Positions 23,657-30,576 of a stretch of 64,000 nucleotides of DNA are shown piece by piece (within the stretch, counting starts at the first letter, position 1; each line of letters starts with the position of its first letter). The DNA is from a virus. Under the pieces are notes generated by a model, which did not search any database, had not been told where the DNA came from, and was given only the letters and a program-made list of their open reading frames with translations. The translations under genes and the position numbers were made by a program. The stretch is taken from positions 1 through 64,000 of IMG/VR virus record IMGVR_UViG_3300046809_000224; one strand, written 5' to 3'.

Positions 23657-24894
23657 GCTGCTTTCTCCAATTGATTTGCGGCGACGTTCTCGGCAGCCAG
23701 TTGCTCATCGGCTGCGGCATAGTCGAATTTCTTCATCCACTGCATGACGTCGCCAACGGTGACGCGGTAGTGAGCAGCTAACGTCTTGACCATCTCGACG
23801 TCTCCAGGCCCGTTCTTTTCAAACTCAACGCGCTGGCGCTCTGCCTCAGCAGCTTCGGCGGCGACACGCTGCGCTTCCTGCTCCGCAAAGATGCGATCCG
23901 CTTCCGCCCGGGCGATTCGTGCCGCCTCGGCTTCTGCCGCCTCACGCTTGGCGCGCTCTTCAGCTTCAATCGCTGCCAGCCGCTCGCGCTCTACCCGCTC
24001 CTGCTCTGCCCTTGCCGCTGCAATCTCCGCCTGCTGACGGTCGATCTCGGCCTGTTGCGCCGCCATCCGCGCTTCGTGCTCCGCCTGTTGCTGGCGCATC
24101 GCTTCAGCGGCACGCTCTTGCGCTGCTCGTTGCTCGGCTTCGACGCGTTCACGTTCCGCCCGGTCTTTCGCTTCCTGCTCGGCGCGGGCCTCAGCCGCCT
24201 TGCGCTCCTGCTCGGCGAGCTCGGCGCGATGCCGTTCAAGCGCCTCACGTTCTGCGGCGATTCGGGCCTGCTCTGACTCATGCTCTTTCTGCGCCGCGAA
24301 CATCTCCCAAAGCTTGTGAATCGCAGCGAGCTTCGCAACCTCTGCTTCGCCTGAGAACTCCATGAAGCTGTCGAGCACGATCTCGACGGCCTCTAGACTC
24401 TCAATCGCCGCGCCAATCGTCTCGGATGACTTTCCAACCAGCATTGACGGGATGGCTTGTAATTCGGCGATTCGCTGGCGGATGGCCGTGATTCGCGCCG
24501 ACTCGGCCAGCGCCTTCGCGATCTTCTCGTCGTCCTTGCGCTTTTCTTCCGCCTTGATCGCAGCATCGAAGCGCGATTCGAACGGCTCGATCTCGGCCTC
24601 GATTTCCTTCTGGCGCGTGTCCAGCAACTTGCCGATTTCCAGAATCGGCGCCTTGCGCTCCTTGCGGGCCTTCTCGCTCGCCACACGGATCTCGCGGAAC
24701 GTCGCCCGGTGCTTCACTGCCACCGCCATACCGGCTGTCGTCGTCACATCGAACTCTGCCGCGGCGGCCAGCGTCTTGGCATCGGCCAGGCGTTTGGCGA
24801 ACGGCTCGAACACAAGCTCAACGTACTTCGTCGGCTCGATCGTGATCAGTTGTTGCGGCTGCTCGGCAACCGTCAGTTGTGTTGTGTCGCTCAT
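23653..24894 (-). CDS. Long coiled-coil protein of the recombination operon
   Basis: 413 residues from the ATG at 24894. Residues 1-195 include KYVELVFEPFAKRLADAKTLAAAAEF and IRVASEKARKERKAPI, similar to DUF1351-like phage proteins found beside recombinases. Residues about 200-360 are almost continuous Ala/Glu/Arg/Gln heptads, and the last 50 residues (MVKTLAAHYRVTVGDVMQWMKKF) form a small globular end. It may scaffold the exonuclease-annealase-SSB complex; this is inferred from position. Confidence 0.6.
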   Translation of the reverse strand: MSDTTQLTVAEQPQQLITIEPTKYVELVFEPFAKRLADAKTLAAAAEFDVTTTAGMAVAVKHRATFREIRVASEKARKERKAPILEIGKLLDTRQKEIEAEIEPFESRFDAAIKAEEKRKDDEKIAKALAESARITAIRQRIAELQAIPSMLVGKSSETIGAAIESLEAVEIVLDSFMEFSGEAEVAKLAAIHKLWEMFAAQKEHESEQARIAAEREALERHRAELAEQERKAAEARAEQEAKDRAERERVEAEQRAAQERAAEAMRQQQAEHEARMAAQQAEIDRQQAEIAAARAEQERVERERLAAIEAEERAKREAAEAEAARIARAEADRIFAEQEAQRVAAEAAEAERQRVEFEKNGPGDVEMVKTLAAHYRVTVGDVMQWMKKFDYAAADEQLAAENVAANQLEKAA

Positions 24895-25082
24895 GCTGCC
24901 CTCAGTTGTTGTTCTTGCCATGCTGCAAACCTCGCCTCGTACACATCGAAGTACCCGGCGAACGTTTCGCGCAGCTTTGCTTTGTTGACTGGATCGGCCA
25001 TCAGATAGCAATGGGCGAGTGACTGGACGAAGGAGCCGCCCTGCTTCTCCATGACGTGGATGGCGTTGTCGTAGTGGGTCAT
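24891..25082 (-). CDS. Small early protein
   Basis: 63 residues (YDNAIHVMEKQGGSFVQSLAHC; FAGYFDVYEARFAAWQEQQ). The pattern is frequent in phage early operons. Overlaps with both neighbours show coupling. Function unknown. Confidence 0.65.
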   Translation of the reverse strand: MTHYDNAIHVMEKQGGSFVQSLAHCYLMADPVNKAKLRETFAGYFDVYEARFAAWQEQQLRAA

Positions 25083-25567
25083 GCGATCTCCTTAGCGCGC
25101 GCAATAGCCCTGCGGCGCATGTTTTCGATGTCTCGCGGATTGGCGAGGTGCGGCGTCTTACCCCATGAACAACATTGCAACCACCAACTGTTCAGCCGAT
25201 GCGGCGCACCGCCGACCACTACTCCACCGTCACGACCTCCCTGGACAGCGTGGAGTGTCGGAACTTGCCCGCAATAGAGGCAGGCGCAATGCTCAAGGCC
25301 CTCTATTCCGATGAGCTTTTGCTCGTAGTTCTTGATGGCCTTGTGCTCGACCGTCTCGCGCCATTGCAGGCCATCCGGCACGCTTACCCTGTAGCCGTCC
25401 CAATAGTCGAATACCGGAGAAAGCACGCTGCTATAACCAGCACCGCGCATCCGCATGTGAGCGGCGACGATTACAATCTCGCCCGGCAACGCAAGGCTAG
25501 GAACGCGCCATTCATATGCGCCTTCGGTCCCGGGCCGTCGCTCGGCGTAGTCGATCCATCCGCTCAT
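25079..25567 (-). CDS. Early protein with Cys pairs
   Basis: 162 residues starting GWIDYAERRPGTEGAYEWRVPS, a motif of small phage proteins (often annotated DUF551-like). It continues with HCACLYCGQVPTLHAVQ, which may bind metal, and a basic C-terminal helix. Overlaps on both sides. Role unknown. Confidence 0.6.
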   Translation of the reverse strand: MSGWIDYAERRPGTEGAYEWRVPSLALPGEIVIVAAHMRMRGAGYSSVLSPVFDYWDGYRVSVPDGLQWRETVEHKAIKNYEQKLIGIEGLEHCACLYCGQVPTLHAVQGGRDGGVVVGGAPHRLNSWWLQCCSWGKTPHLANPRDIENMRRRAIARAKEIA

Positions 25568-25752
25568 GCCGCACCCCGTATCGTTCCCATCTGAACAAAC
25601 TGGCGAGCGACGCTCGGCGGAATGTAGGCGCCGGAGATACGCACACGCGGCGTCAGGCGAGCGCGCTGCTCAAGCCATTTGCGCCGTTGCTCGCGATTAA
25701 AATGCGACCCGTACTGGCGAAGCGACTTGCGGAGAGAGAAAAGCTGTTTCAT
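25564..25752 (-). CDS. Small basic early protein
   Basis: 62 residues with many Arg (FSLRKSLRQYGSHFNREQRRKWLEQRARL), probably nucleic-acid binding and helical. It overlaps the previous gene by ATGA. No family recognised. Confidence 0.6.
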   Translation of the reverse strand: MKQLFSLRKSLRQYGSHFNREQRRKWLEQRARLTPRVRISGAYIPPSVARQFVQMGTIRGAA

Positions 25753-25758
25753 GTGCCC

Positions 25759-25947
25759 TCAGCTCGTGAGTGTGTGGACAGCCAGCAGCACCACTGCAAC
25801 GACGATCGCGCCGCAGGAGACGCCGGCAATGAGTTCGTGTGTCTTGGCGGTCGCTCGCAAAAGATCGTTGTCGTTCGCGAGTCGGCGAAGTCCCTCGTCA
25901 GAAATGCAGACGGTGTAATCCTCGGTTTGCTCGTAGGTGGCGCTCAT
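25759..25947 (-). CDS. Single-pass membrane microprotein
   Basis: 62 residues from the ATG at 25947. A polar N-terminal half (EDYTVCISDEGLRRLANDNDLLRATAKTHE) is followed by a hydrophobic helix (LIAGVSCGAIVVAVVLLAV). The start overlaps the previous stop. Orientation and role are unknown. Confidence 0.65.
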   Translation of the reverse strand: MSATYEQTEDYTVCISDEGLRRLANDNDLLRATAKTHELIAGVSCGAIVVAVVLLAVHTLTS

Positions 25948-26213
25948 GATTCCTCCTCTTCTTCTTCCGGCTGCTCGTCCAGAACCTCGGCCTCGCACTG
26001 CGGGCAGACTTCGCGCACGTCTTTGTGCACTTCCTTGCTGCCCCAGTACTCGTATGCGCCTATGCCAAAGTCGACTTTCACCGTCTGGACATTGCATTGG
26101 CACTCAGGGCAATAGCCGTACTTCGTGTCCGGCTCATAGTCCGGCTCGTATGTGTCGTAGTCGCGCAGCGGCGCGATTTGCCTGTAGACCTCGGCATTGA
26201 AATGTTTGCCCAC
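25944..26213 (-). CDS. Zinc-ribbon early protein
   Basis: About 89 residues from the GTG at 26213, selected because GAGGAG lies 8 bases upstream. YGYCPECQCNV and VCPQCEAEV are two CxxC knuckles typical of a zinc ribbon; the C-terminus is poly-Glu. It is the first gene after the structured element at 26245-26316. Confidence 0.65.
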   Translation of the reverse strand: MGKHFNAEVYRQIAPLRDYDTYEPDYEPDTKYGYCPECQCNVQTVKVDFGIGAYEYWGSKEVHKDVREVCPQCEAEVLDEQPEEEEEES

Positions 26214-26244
26214 GGTAGGACTCCTCAATTCTGTTGAAGGTTAA

Positions 26245-26316
26245 GCCCTGGCGAGTAGCGTGCCGGTCCCCGGTTATCCGGCGTTCTTGCAGTGGGAATG
26301 CGCTACTCGTCAGGGC
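26245..26316. ncRNA. Long-stem structured element, possible small RNA or leader
   Basis: 16-base arms (GCCCTGGCGAGTAGCG and CGCTACTCGTCAGGGC) pair with a single mismatch around a 40-base interior that holds a second stem (GCCGG / CCGGC). The 72-base length and two-level fold are not explained by coding. On the leftward transcript it lies about 30 bases before the ribosome site of the zinc-ribbon gene, so it may protect the mRNA, cause attenuation, or be processed. Confidence 0.5.
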
Positions 26317-26551
26317 GCCGGTCTTTCCCGGCTGTCAGCGTGTTAAGAGGCTCGCAACTCTCGGTCTTTCCCGGCTGGCAGAGGCTTCGGGCCGCTCAGA
26401 TGAGCCACGATACTTCGCCTCGGTTGCCGTCTCTCCGGCTGTCGCACCACTCCTTGTGCCCACTACAGGCCCGGCAGGTGTCGCGTTGAGTTCGTTGCGG
26501 CGTCTCACCGCTGCGGCTTATAGCTGCTAAGAGCGGCCGTCGCTTCGATAT
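26317..26551. repeat. Intergenic region with repeated CGGTCTTTCCCGGCTG
   Basis: The 16-base unit occurs at 26319-26334 and 26362-26377 (43-base spacing); a degenerate third copy is near 26428. No frame in the region has a credible start and protein character. It interrupts an otherwise tightly packed leftward operon, so it is probably regulatory or a remnant of an inserted element. Confidence 0.5.
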
Positions 26552-26683
26552 TCAGTCAAGCGGCCCAAACACCGCCTCACGAAAGCGCAACCACGCTTCC
26601 TCATCCCTTTCCCGCTGCGCCGCCATCTGCTCGTCAAGCCATGCGCGGGTGATCTCTACCCATGCGTCAAGTTCCGTTTTCAT
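26552..26683 (-). CDS. Small helical early protein
   Basis: A 43-residue frame (ELDAWVEITRAWLDEQMAAQ; EEAWLRFREAVFGPLD), Trp- and acid-rich. GAGGGTG precedes the ATG, which overlaps the stop of the acyl-carrier-like gene. Coupling supports a real gene; function unknown. Confidence 0.6.
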   Translation of the reverse strand: MKTELDAWVEITRAWLDEQMAAQRERDEEAWLRFREAVFGPLD

Positions 26684-26928
26684 TTCACCCTCGCCGTCAC
26701 GCAGTCAACAATGTCTCGCGCCGTCCTGAGCGCGTTCATTGCGTCGTCATCGATCTCAAACCCGAACTCGTCTTCGACAGTCATCGTGATTTCGAGCAGA
26801 TCAAGATCGTCCATGCCGTACTCGACGGCCATCTGAGCGTCGAGATTCAAGCTGGCCGGCGTCGTGGCGAACTGCTCGGCGACGATGTGCCGCACCCGCT
26901 CCTCAACATTCCTCACTGCGGTTTCCAT
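26680..26928 (-). CDS. Acyl-carrier-protein-like protein lacking the phosphopantetheine serine
   Basis: 82 residues from the ATG with GGAGGGAAG upstream. Length, helix pattern and motifs follow bacterial ACP: VEERVRHIVAEQF (helix I), LNLDAQMAVEYGMDDLDLLEITMTVEDEFGFEI (DSL region, helix II), then ARDIVDCVTARV (helix IV). In ACP the helix II start is DSL with the modified Ser; here it is Asp41 (DDL), so no 4'-phosphopantetheine can be attached. It might be an acidic decoy or adaptor for an ACP partner. Confidence 0.75.
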   Translation of the reverse strand: METAVRNVEERVRHIVAEQFATTPASLNLDAQMAVEYGMDDLDLLEITMTVEDEFGFEIDDDAMNALRTARDIVDCVTARVK

Positions 26929-27038
26929 GCTTCCCTCCGCTTGGGTTCGCGGTTGCGGCGCTCGTCGGCACCGCGCACAAATAAAATGAGCACGATGTTC
27001 GCGATCAGGATGATGGTTATCCAGTGGTAGGTGTTCAT
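26913..27038 (-). CDS. Single-pass membrane microprotein
   Basis: 41 residues: MNTYHWITIILIANIVLILFV is a membrane helix, followed by a strongly basic tail (RGADERRNREPKRREAW). Its end overlaps the start of the ACP-like gene and its start overlaps the upstream gene stop. The tight packing argues for expression; role unknown. Confidence 0.6.
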   Translation of the reverse strand: MNTYHWITIILIANIVLILFVRGADERRNREPKRREAWKPQ

Positions 27039-27289
27039 TTGGCCTCCAGAAGGGCGCGACCTTCATCCATAAACTTGAGAATGTCAGCGGCGTTGTTCAT
27101 CGCGGTCCAATACAGCTTTTCTAGCATCGTGTCCGTCAGCGCTTTCGGCTGGCTGGCGGGCTTGGTGTCGACTTGCGTGAACATCGCGTCATGCCATGCG
27201 ATCTGCCAGGTGAACCAATCGACGTTTATTCCGGCTTCGCGCTGCTGCTCGAAGCCTTCACGGCATGCATGCGGGTTAATGGTTTCCAT
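27035..27289 (-). CDS. Small early protein
   Basis: 84 residues from the ATG at 27289 (a GTG 9 bases upstream is possible). It has INPHACREGFEQQ, DWFTWQIAWHDAMF and a C-terminal helix DTMLEKLYWTAMNNAADIL. The type appears in several Burkholderia-like phages. Function unknown. Confidence 0.6.
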   Translation of the reverse strand: METINPHACREGFEQQREAGINVDWFTWQIAWHDAMFTQVDTKPASQPKALTDTMLEKLYWTAMNNAADILKFMDEGRALLEAK

Positions 27290-27291
27290 GG

Positions 27292-27444
27292 TCAGCACCA
27301 GGCAATCAGATCAAGTTGGACATACTCCGAATCCAGCACCCTGCCCGTCCGCGTTACCCGGTCGATCCGGTAGAGGAAACCAAGGTGCGGGATCGCCTGC
27401 GTCGCTATCTCCATGATGCGGTGGACTGCTCTTTGAGGGGTCAT
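27292..27444 (-). CDS. Small early protein
   Basis: A 50-residue frame (MTPQRAVHRIMEIATQAI; FLYRIDRVTRTGRVLD; VQLDLIAWC). It begins inside the stop of the 107-residue gene and ends two bases before the next ATG. It is short but well framed by its neighbours. Function unknown. Confidence 0.6.
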   Translation of the reverse strand: MTPQRAVHRIMEIATQAIPHLGFLYRIDRVTRTGRVLDSEYVQLDLIAWC

Positions 27445-27764
27445 GGTTGGGTCCCGGTGGCTTTGGCGAGTGCTTCACGCGCAACCTCGCATGCCATGCC
27501 AATCAGGGCCATTAGCTCAACCGGGCTTCCGTGATCACATGCCTCAACTAATTCCCGGCATGCGTCAAAAAGATCCGGGGCGGCTTGAAACAAGCGAGCC
27601 ACCGCCTCAGCCTCGCCTTGTGAGCAATCAGGTCCGCGCTGCACGCTGGCATAGATGCGGTTGCAAAATTGCTCCTCGCCCTTGCTCCAGCCTGCGTGCT
27701 GAAGCGCATAAATCGTCGAGCCGGTTCGCAGATATGGCCCCGGCGTATGCTTGATCTCGCTCAT
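27441..27764 (-). CDS. Conserved small phage protein, first gene of leftward operon
   Basis: 107 residues starting MSEIKHTPGPYLRTGSTIYAL and continuing with NRIYASVQRG, AEAVARLFQAAPDLFDACRELVEACD. The N-terminal HTPGPW/Y motif with a C-terminal helix is a well-known small phage family of unknown function. It is the promoter-proximal gene of the leftward early operon. Confidence 0.75.
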   Translation of the reverse strand: MSEIKHTPGPYLRTGSTIYALQHAGWSKGEEQFCNRIYASVQRGPDCSQGEAEAVARLFQAAPDLFDACRELVEACDHGSPVELMALIGMACEVAREALAKATGTQP

Positions 27765-28261
27765 GTCACTCTCCCAGCGCCGTAGCGCTAAGTTGTACTA
27801 ACGTGCGATCGCAGAACGCGGCACGCGGGTTGTTTGATTAGCCGCCTAGCGGGCGGCATTCCGTATCGCTATGGCCTGGTGGCCCTTGGTGGTATGCAGT
27901 GTTCGGGTGTGGCGACTGGACCGTCGGTGCACCGCACCGATATTCTTTCCGCGCCTTAAGCCGGCCTTAGTTCACCCAGCCGACATCCAATCGCCACGCC
28001 TGAAAACTGCCTCCGCACGGCTCCGGTCTGTTTCCCGTCACCGTGCGGTTTTGATCTGTCGCAGCGTTCCTCAGACTTCTGTCCGGTAGCCATACATCGG
28101 CCTAGCGCGGTTGGTCTGTGCTGCGTAACGGCCGATTCGATCAGGCCGGCAGAGCGAGTCCCGAAGGAGGCTCTGCGTATTCGGTTTTTAAAGATCGCAA
28201 CTCGCTGTCACCGAGTTGTGCGCCGTTGCGCGGTGTTGCGGTAGTGCTTGGTATGGAGAGA
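27765..28261 (-). promoter_or_regulatory. Long structured leader of the leftward operon
   Basis: About 490 bases without a supportable gene between the leftward promoter and the first gene. Visible stems: GCCGCC / GGCGGC (27841-27857), CCGCACGG / CCGTGCGG (28013-28048), ATCGGCC / GGCCGAT (28096-28136), GCAGAGC / GCTCTGC (28149-28176). A 16-base sequence at 27791-27806 recurs at 34090-34105. It may be an attenuator, an antitermination site (nut/put-like) or an independent RNA. Confidence 0.45.
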
Positions 28262-28290
28262 ATCATAGATCAATTTGATTTGCTTTGCAA
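28262..28290 (-). promoter_or_regulatory. Leftward early promoter (PL-like) with operators
   Basis: Leftward TTGCAA, 17 bases, TATGAT. The -35 lies within the perfect 18-bp palindrome TTTGCTTTG / CAAAGCAAA (28279-28296), and ATCAA-T-TTGAT (28269-28279) sits in the spacer. The TTGAT half-site is shared with the rightward operators, so repressor control is likely. Confidence 0.6.
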
Positions 28291-28334
28291 AGCAAAACTT
28301 CATAAAAAGATTTGCTTGCACTGCAAAAATGTTT

Positions 28335-28358
28335 CTATCGGCTCGATAGGTCCGATAG
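28335..28358. repeat. Overlapping inverted repeats CTATCG / CGATAG
   Basis: CTATCGG-CTCGATAGGT-CCGATAG gives 7-bp arms, with an internal CGATAG allowing an alternative pairing. It is flanked by AAAAAGATTT copies (28304, 28362). It lies between the leftward promoter and the 28425 gene and is probably a regulatory site. Confidence 0.45.
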
Positions 28359-28424
28359 AGCAAAAAGATTTAACAATCCGCTTCATTCGCCGCCTAGACT
28401 TCAGCGGTAGACAGGGAGAGCGCA

Positions 28425-28625
28425 ATGACAGCTGAAGACGTGATTACCGTGTTCGAGCGGCTGAACATTGAGGGCCGGGCGGACGTGCCAATAGATGACG
28501 CGTGTGCCGGCTTCGCGGGGTGGCTGGCGGAGAACTGGGAGATATTTGAGGGGGATGACCTGGCGCTGCTGACGTCGGTCGGCGCTACGTTGTGGCGGGA
28601 GGGGTTTGCGCAGAGGCGGAAATGA
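28425..28625 (+). CDS. Small protein of the immunity region
   Basis: 66 residues: MTAEDVITVFERLNIEGRADVPID, an acidic Trp-rich middle (FAGWLAENWEIFEGDDL) and VGATLWREGFAQRRK. GGGAGAG precedes the ATG. It is transcribed rightward towards the convergent repressor gene, so it is outside both main early operons and could modulate the switch. No family recognised. Confidence 0.6.
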   Translation: MTAEDVITVFERLNIEGRADVPIDDACAGFAGWLAENWEIFEGDDLALLTSVGATLWREGFAQRRK

Positions 28626-28652
28626 AAAAGCCTGGCGCACGGCCAGGCTCCT
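28626..28652 (-). terminator. Repressor gene terminator
   Basis: Leftward AGCCTGG, 7-base loop, CCAGGCT and five T. It lies 35 bp after the repressor stop and may also slow rightward transcription from the 28425 gene. Confidence 0.75.
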
Positions 28653-28686
28653 TCGACATACCCCGTTTTGTGGTTTTTAGCGGTTA

Positions 28687-29445
28687 CTAGTTGCCGCCGG
28701 CCAGGCCTGAGCCTGAGCGGTAGATCACCTCGCCGGCAATCTGCAGGCTCTCCAGCTGGTCTGCATGAATCACCTTGTCCGGGAACTCCGGATTGTATGA
28801 GTGCAGCCTGAGCGCCCCTTCCGGCTCTTTGAATATCTGCTTGACCAAGGGCTCGTCCTCAAAGACAACTGCGTAGATCAGACCGTCTTTCACCCGGGTC
28901 TTGCTCGAGCAGATCATCATCATGTCGCGGTTGAACAGGTATGGCTCCATGCTGCGGCCGTGTACCTGGGCGAGCTTGCAATCTTGCGGTCGTACTCCCA
29001 AGGCGCGGAAAAAACCAAGGTCAAACGGAAGCGCCTTCTTCTGCCTTACTTCCCACTGAATCACGCCAGTCCCCGCCGAAAAACGATAGTCAAACCGGTC
29101 AATCCAGACCCGATCCTCATCGATCTCAAGATCCTCCGGCGCCTCCCAGGTGACTACATTACCTTGGTCGTCGGGAAGCAAACGCTTAATCAAGGCATCT
29201 GGTTGACTTGTTTTTGCCACATCGTTTTGCTCTGAACTGTGCTGTACGTCTAGCCACCCTTCAGGCCGCGCAAAGGCTGACTCGATCCGCCTGGCCAGCT
29301 TATCGCCAATGTTGCGAGTGGGCGCAGGCCCCATAACCTGGTTGACCTGCTGCGTGCTGCTGTCGATCCTGCGGGCGAACTCCGCCGGCCCGTCCGTCAT
29401 CAACGAACGTGCGTTCTCCAGCCTGATTTCCTTGACTGTTTTCAT
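28687..29445 (-). CDS. cI: CI-type repressor with S24 peptidase domain
   Basis: About 252 residues; starts at 29472 or 29481 would lengthen it. The N-terminal 65 residues are an XRE helix-turn-helix (EFARRIDSSTQQVNQVMG). The C-terminal S24/LexA-like domain has VHGRSMEPYLFNRD with the Ser nucleophile and DEPLVKQIFK with the Lys. It maintains lysogeny and should self-cleave under RecA activation. It is divergent from the Cro-like gene across paired operators. Confidence 0.9.
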   Translation of the reverse strand: MKTVKEIRLENARSLMTDGPAEFARRIDSSTQQVNQVMGPAPTRNIGDKLARRIESAFARPEGWLDVQHSSEQNDVAKTSQPDALIKRLLPDDQGNVVTWEAPEDLEIDEDRVWIDRFDYRFSAGTGVIQWEVRQKKALPFDLGFFRALGVRPQDCKLAQVHGRSMEPYLFNRDMMMICSSKTRVKDGLIYAVVFEDEPLVKQIFKEPEGALRLHSYNPEFPDKVIHADQLESLQIAGEVIYRSGSGLAGGN

Positions 29446-29473
29446 GGGCCGAATGATGGGCGCATCAATCATT

Positions 29474-29545
29474 TTGATCAACGTGCAAAAAGATTTGCTT
29501 TAGCACATCAAACCACTTGATGTGTATATCGTTTTGATCTATATT
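29474..29545. promoter_or_regulatory. Operator region and rightward promoter (PR-like)
   Basis: Rightward TTGATG, 17 bases, TATATT (29517-29545). Its -35 is one arm of a perfect inverted repeat CACATCAA-ACCAC-TTGATGTG (29504-29524). Further half-sites: TTGATCAA (29474-29481), TTTTGATCTA (29532-29541) and TTTGATTTA (29556-29564). This is the expected OR arrangement: repressor bound at the main site would occlude PR. Confidence 0.8.
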
Positions 29546-29575
29546 GGCTACACACTTTGATTTATTGGTAGCCAC

Positions 29576-29869
29576 ATGGATCTCCGAACGTACTTCCAGA
29601 CGACGAAGCCTGCCGAGCGCGAAGAGTTCGCGAATGCCGTCGGCGCCAAGGTCGATTACCTGTACCTCTGCTCTCGCGGAACGCGAAAACCCGGACCGGA
29701 GTTGTGCAAGCGCATTGTCGCTCATGACGCCAGGTTCACGCTTGGAGAGCTCAGGCCGGACATCTGGGGTGATGGCATTGAGGCCATCGCATCCATCGAC
29801 GACACCCAACCGCCCGTAGGTGTGCGGGGATCGGCTAGAAAAACCAAAGACAGCAAAAAGCAGCACTAG
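29576..29869 (+). CDS. cro: Cro-like regulator
   Basis: 97 residues. MDLRTYFQTTKPAEREEFANAVGAKVDYLYLCSRGTRKPG is a YdaS/Cro-type helix-turn-helix in which the recognition segment is KVDYLYLCSRG. The C-terminus is polar. It is the first gene after PR and divergent from the repressor, the usual position of Cro. Confidence 0.85.
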   Translation: MDLRTYFQTTKPAEREEFANAVGAKVDYLYLCSRGTRKPGPELCKRIVAHDARFTLGELRPDIWGDGIEAIASIDDTQPPVGVRGSARKTKDSKKQH

Positions 29870-29935
29870 GGGCGACATAGACGTAACAGGGTTCACCGAA
29901 GCATGGGGGCGTTTTTTCATAAGTTGTAGAGCCTG

Positions 29936-29966
29936 AATGGCGGCATGAACTGTCGCCATTTTCTCC
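29936..29966 (+). terminator. Possible early terminator (tR1-like)
   Basis: AATGGCG, 11-base loop, CGCCATT followed by TTCTCC. The T run is short, so it may be partial, as lambda tR1 is. It lies between the Cro-like gene and the next regulator. Confidence 0.4.
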
Positions 29967-30021
29967 AGTATGGACCGTCAACGCCTCGCAAGAGGCACAA
30001 ACCATAGGAAAGGTGAACAAC

Positions 30022-30405
30022 ATGCAGCAACGTGAAATGCCCATGCACGGCGAGGTAAAGAAAGTGAAAGCAGCCCCTAACGAGCTAGTGAATATGTGTG
30101 ATGACGAACTCGATGCTGTGCGTCTCTGCATCCAGCTTTCCAAGTTCACACACGACTACGTTGGCAAGCAACTGTCGATCGACAAGGGATATATGTCGCG
30201 CTTACTGCAAGGCAATGCCGGCGCACTGATGCAGAAACGCGTCGCGCTGATGAAGTTGTGCGGCACGTATGCGCCGGTCCAGTTCGAATGCGCTGAGCTT
30301 GGTCTTGTGCCGGTGCCGCGTGACGAATACGAGCGGTTGTTGGCTATGGCGGCTGAACTTGATGCCATCAAGGGCGCCGGCTTTATGGGATTGGTGGCCG
30401 CATGA
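30022..30405 (+). CDS. Putative early regulator (CII-position)
   Basis: 127 residues from the ATG at 30022; a GTG at 30013 is possible. The region LVNMCDDELDAVRLCIQLSKFTHDYVGKQLSIDKGYMSRLLQGNAG has helix-turn-helix character (YVGKQLSIDKGYMSRLL). It is the second gene after PR, where CII-like activators sit. CII itself is not recognisable. Confidence 0.6.
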   Translation: MQQREMPMHGEVKKVKAAPNELVNMCDDELDAVRLCIQLSKFTHDYVGKQLSIDKGYMSRLLQGNAGALMQKRVALMKLCGTYAPVQFECAELGLVPVPRDEYERLLAMAAELDAIKGAGFMGLVAA

Positions 30406-30575
30406 ACCTCCACAAACGCAACGAATTTCAGCGCGCCCAATGGCAGGCATATCAGGCCAGCCAGAGCGTCTCGCTGATTGACCGCCTGATGGCATCGCCA
30501 GTCACGTTCGGCGTCTGCCTGTCGGTGCTGTGTGTGCTGCCGGTGGTGGCCGTGATTGTTTGTCTTAGGGGGTGA
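30402..30575 (+). CDS. Single-pass membrane microprotein
   Basis: A 57-residue frame in an ATGA overlap with the previous gene. A polar N-terminus (RNEFQRAQWQAYQASQSVSL) leads to a hydrophobic C-terminal helix (FGVCLSVLCVLPVVAVIVCL). The C-tail orientation suggests an inner-membrane anchor. Function unknown. Confidence 0.6.
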   Translation: MNLHKRNEFQRAQWQAYQASQSVSLIDRLMASPVTFGVCLSVLCVLPVVAVIVCLRG

Positions 30576-30576
30576 G

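Noticed and set aside
26234-26530. A 98-residue plus-strand frame over the repeat region
   Set aside because: No ribosome site, Arg/Ser-rich, and it overlaps the hairpin; better explained as noncoding.
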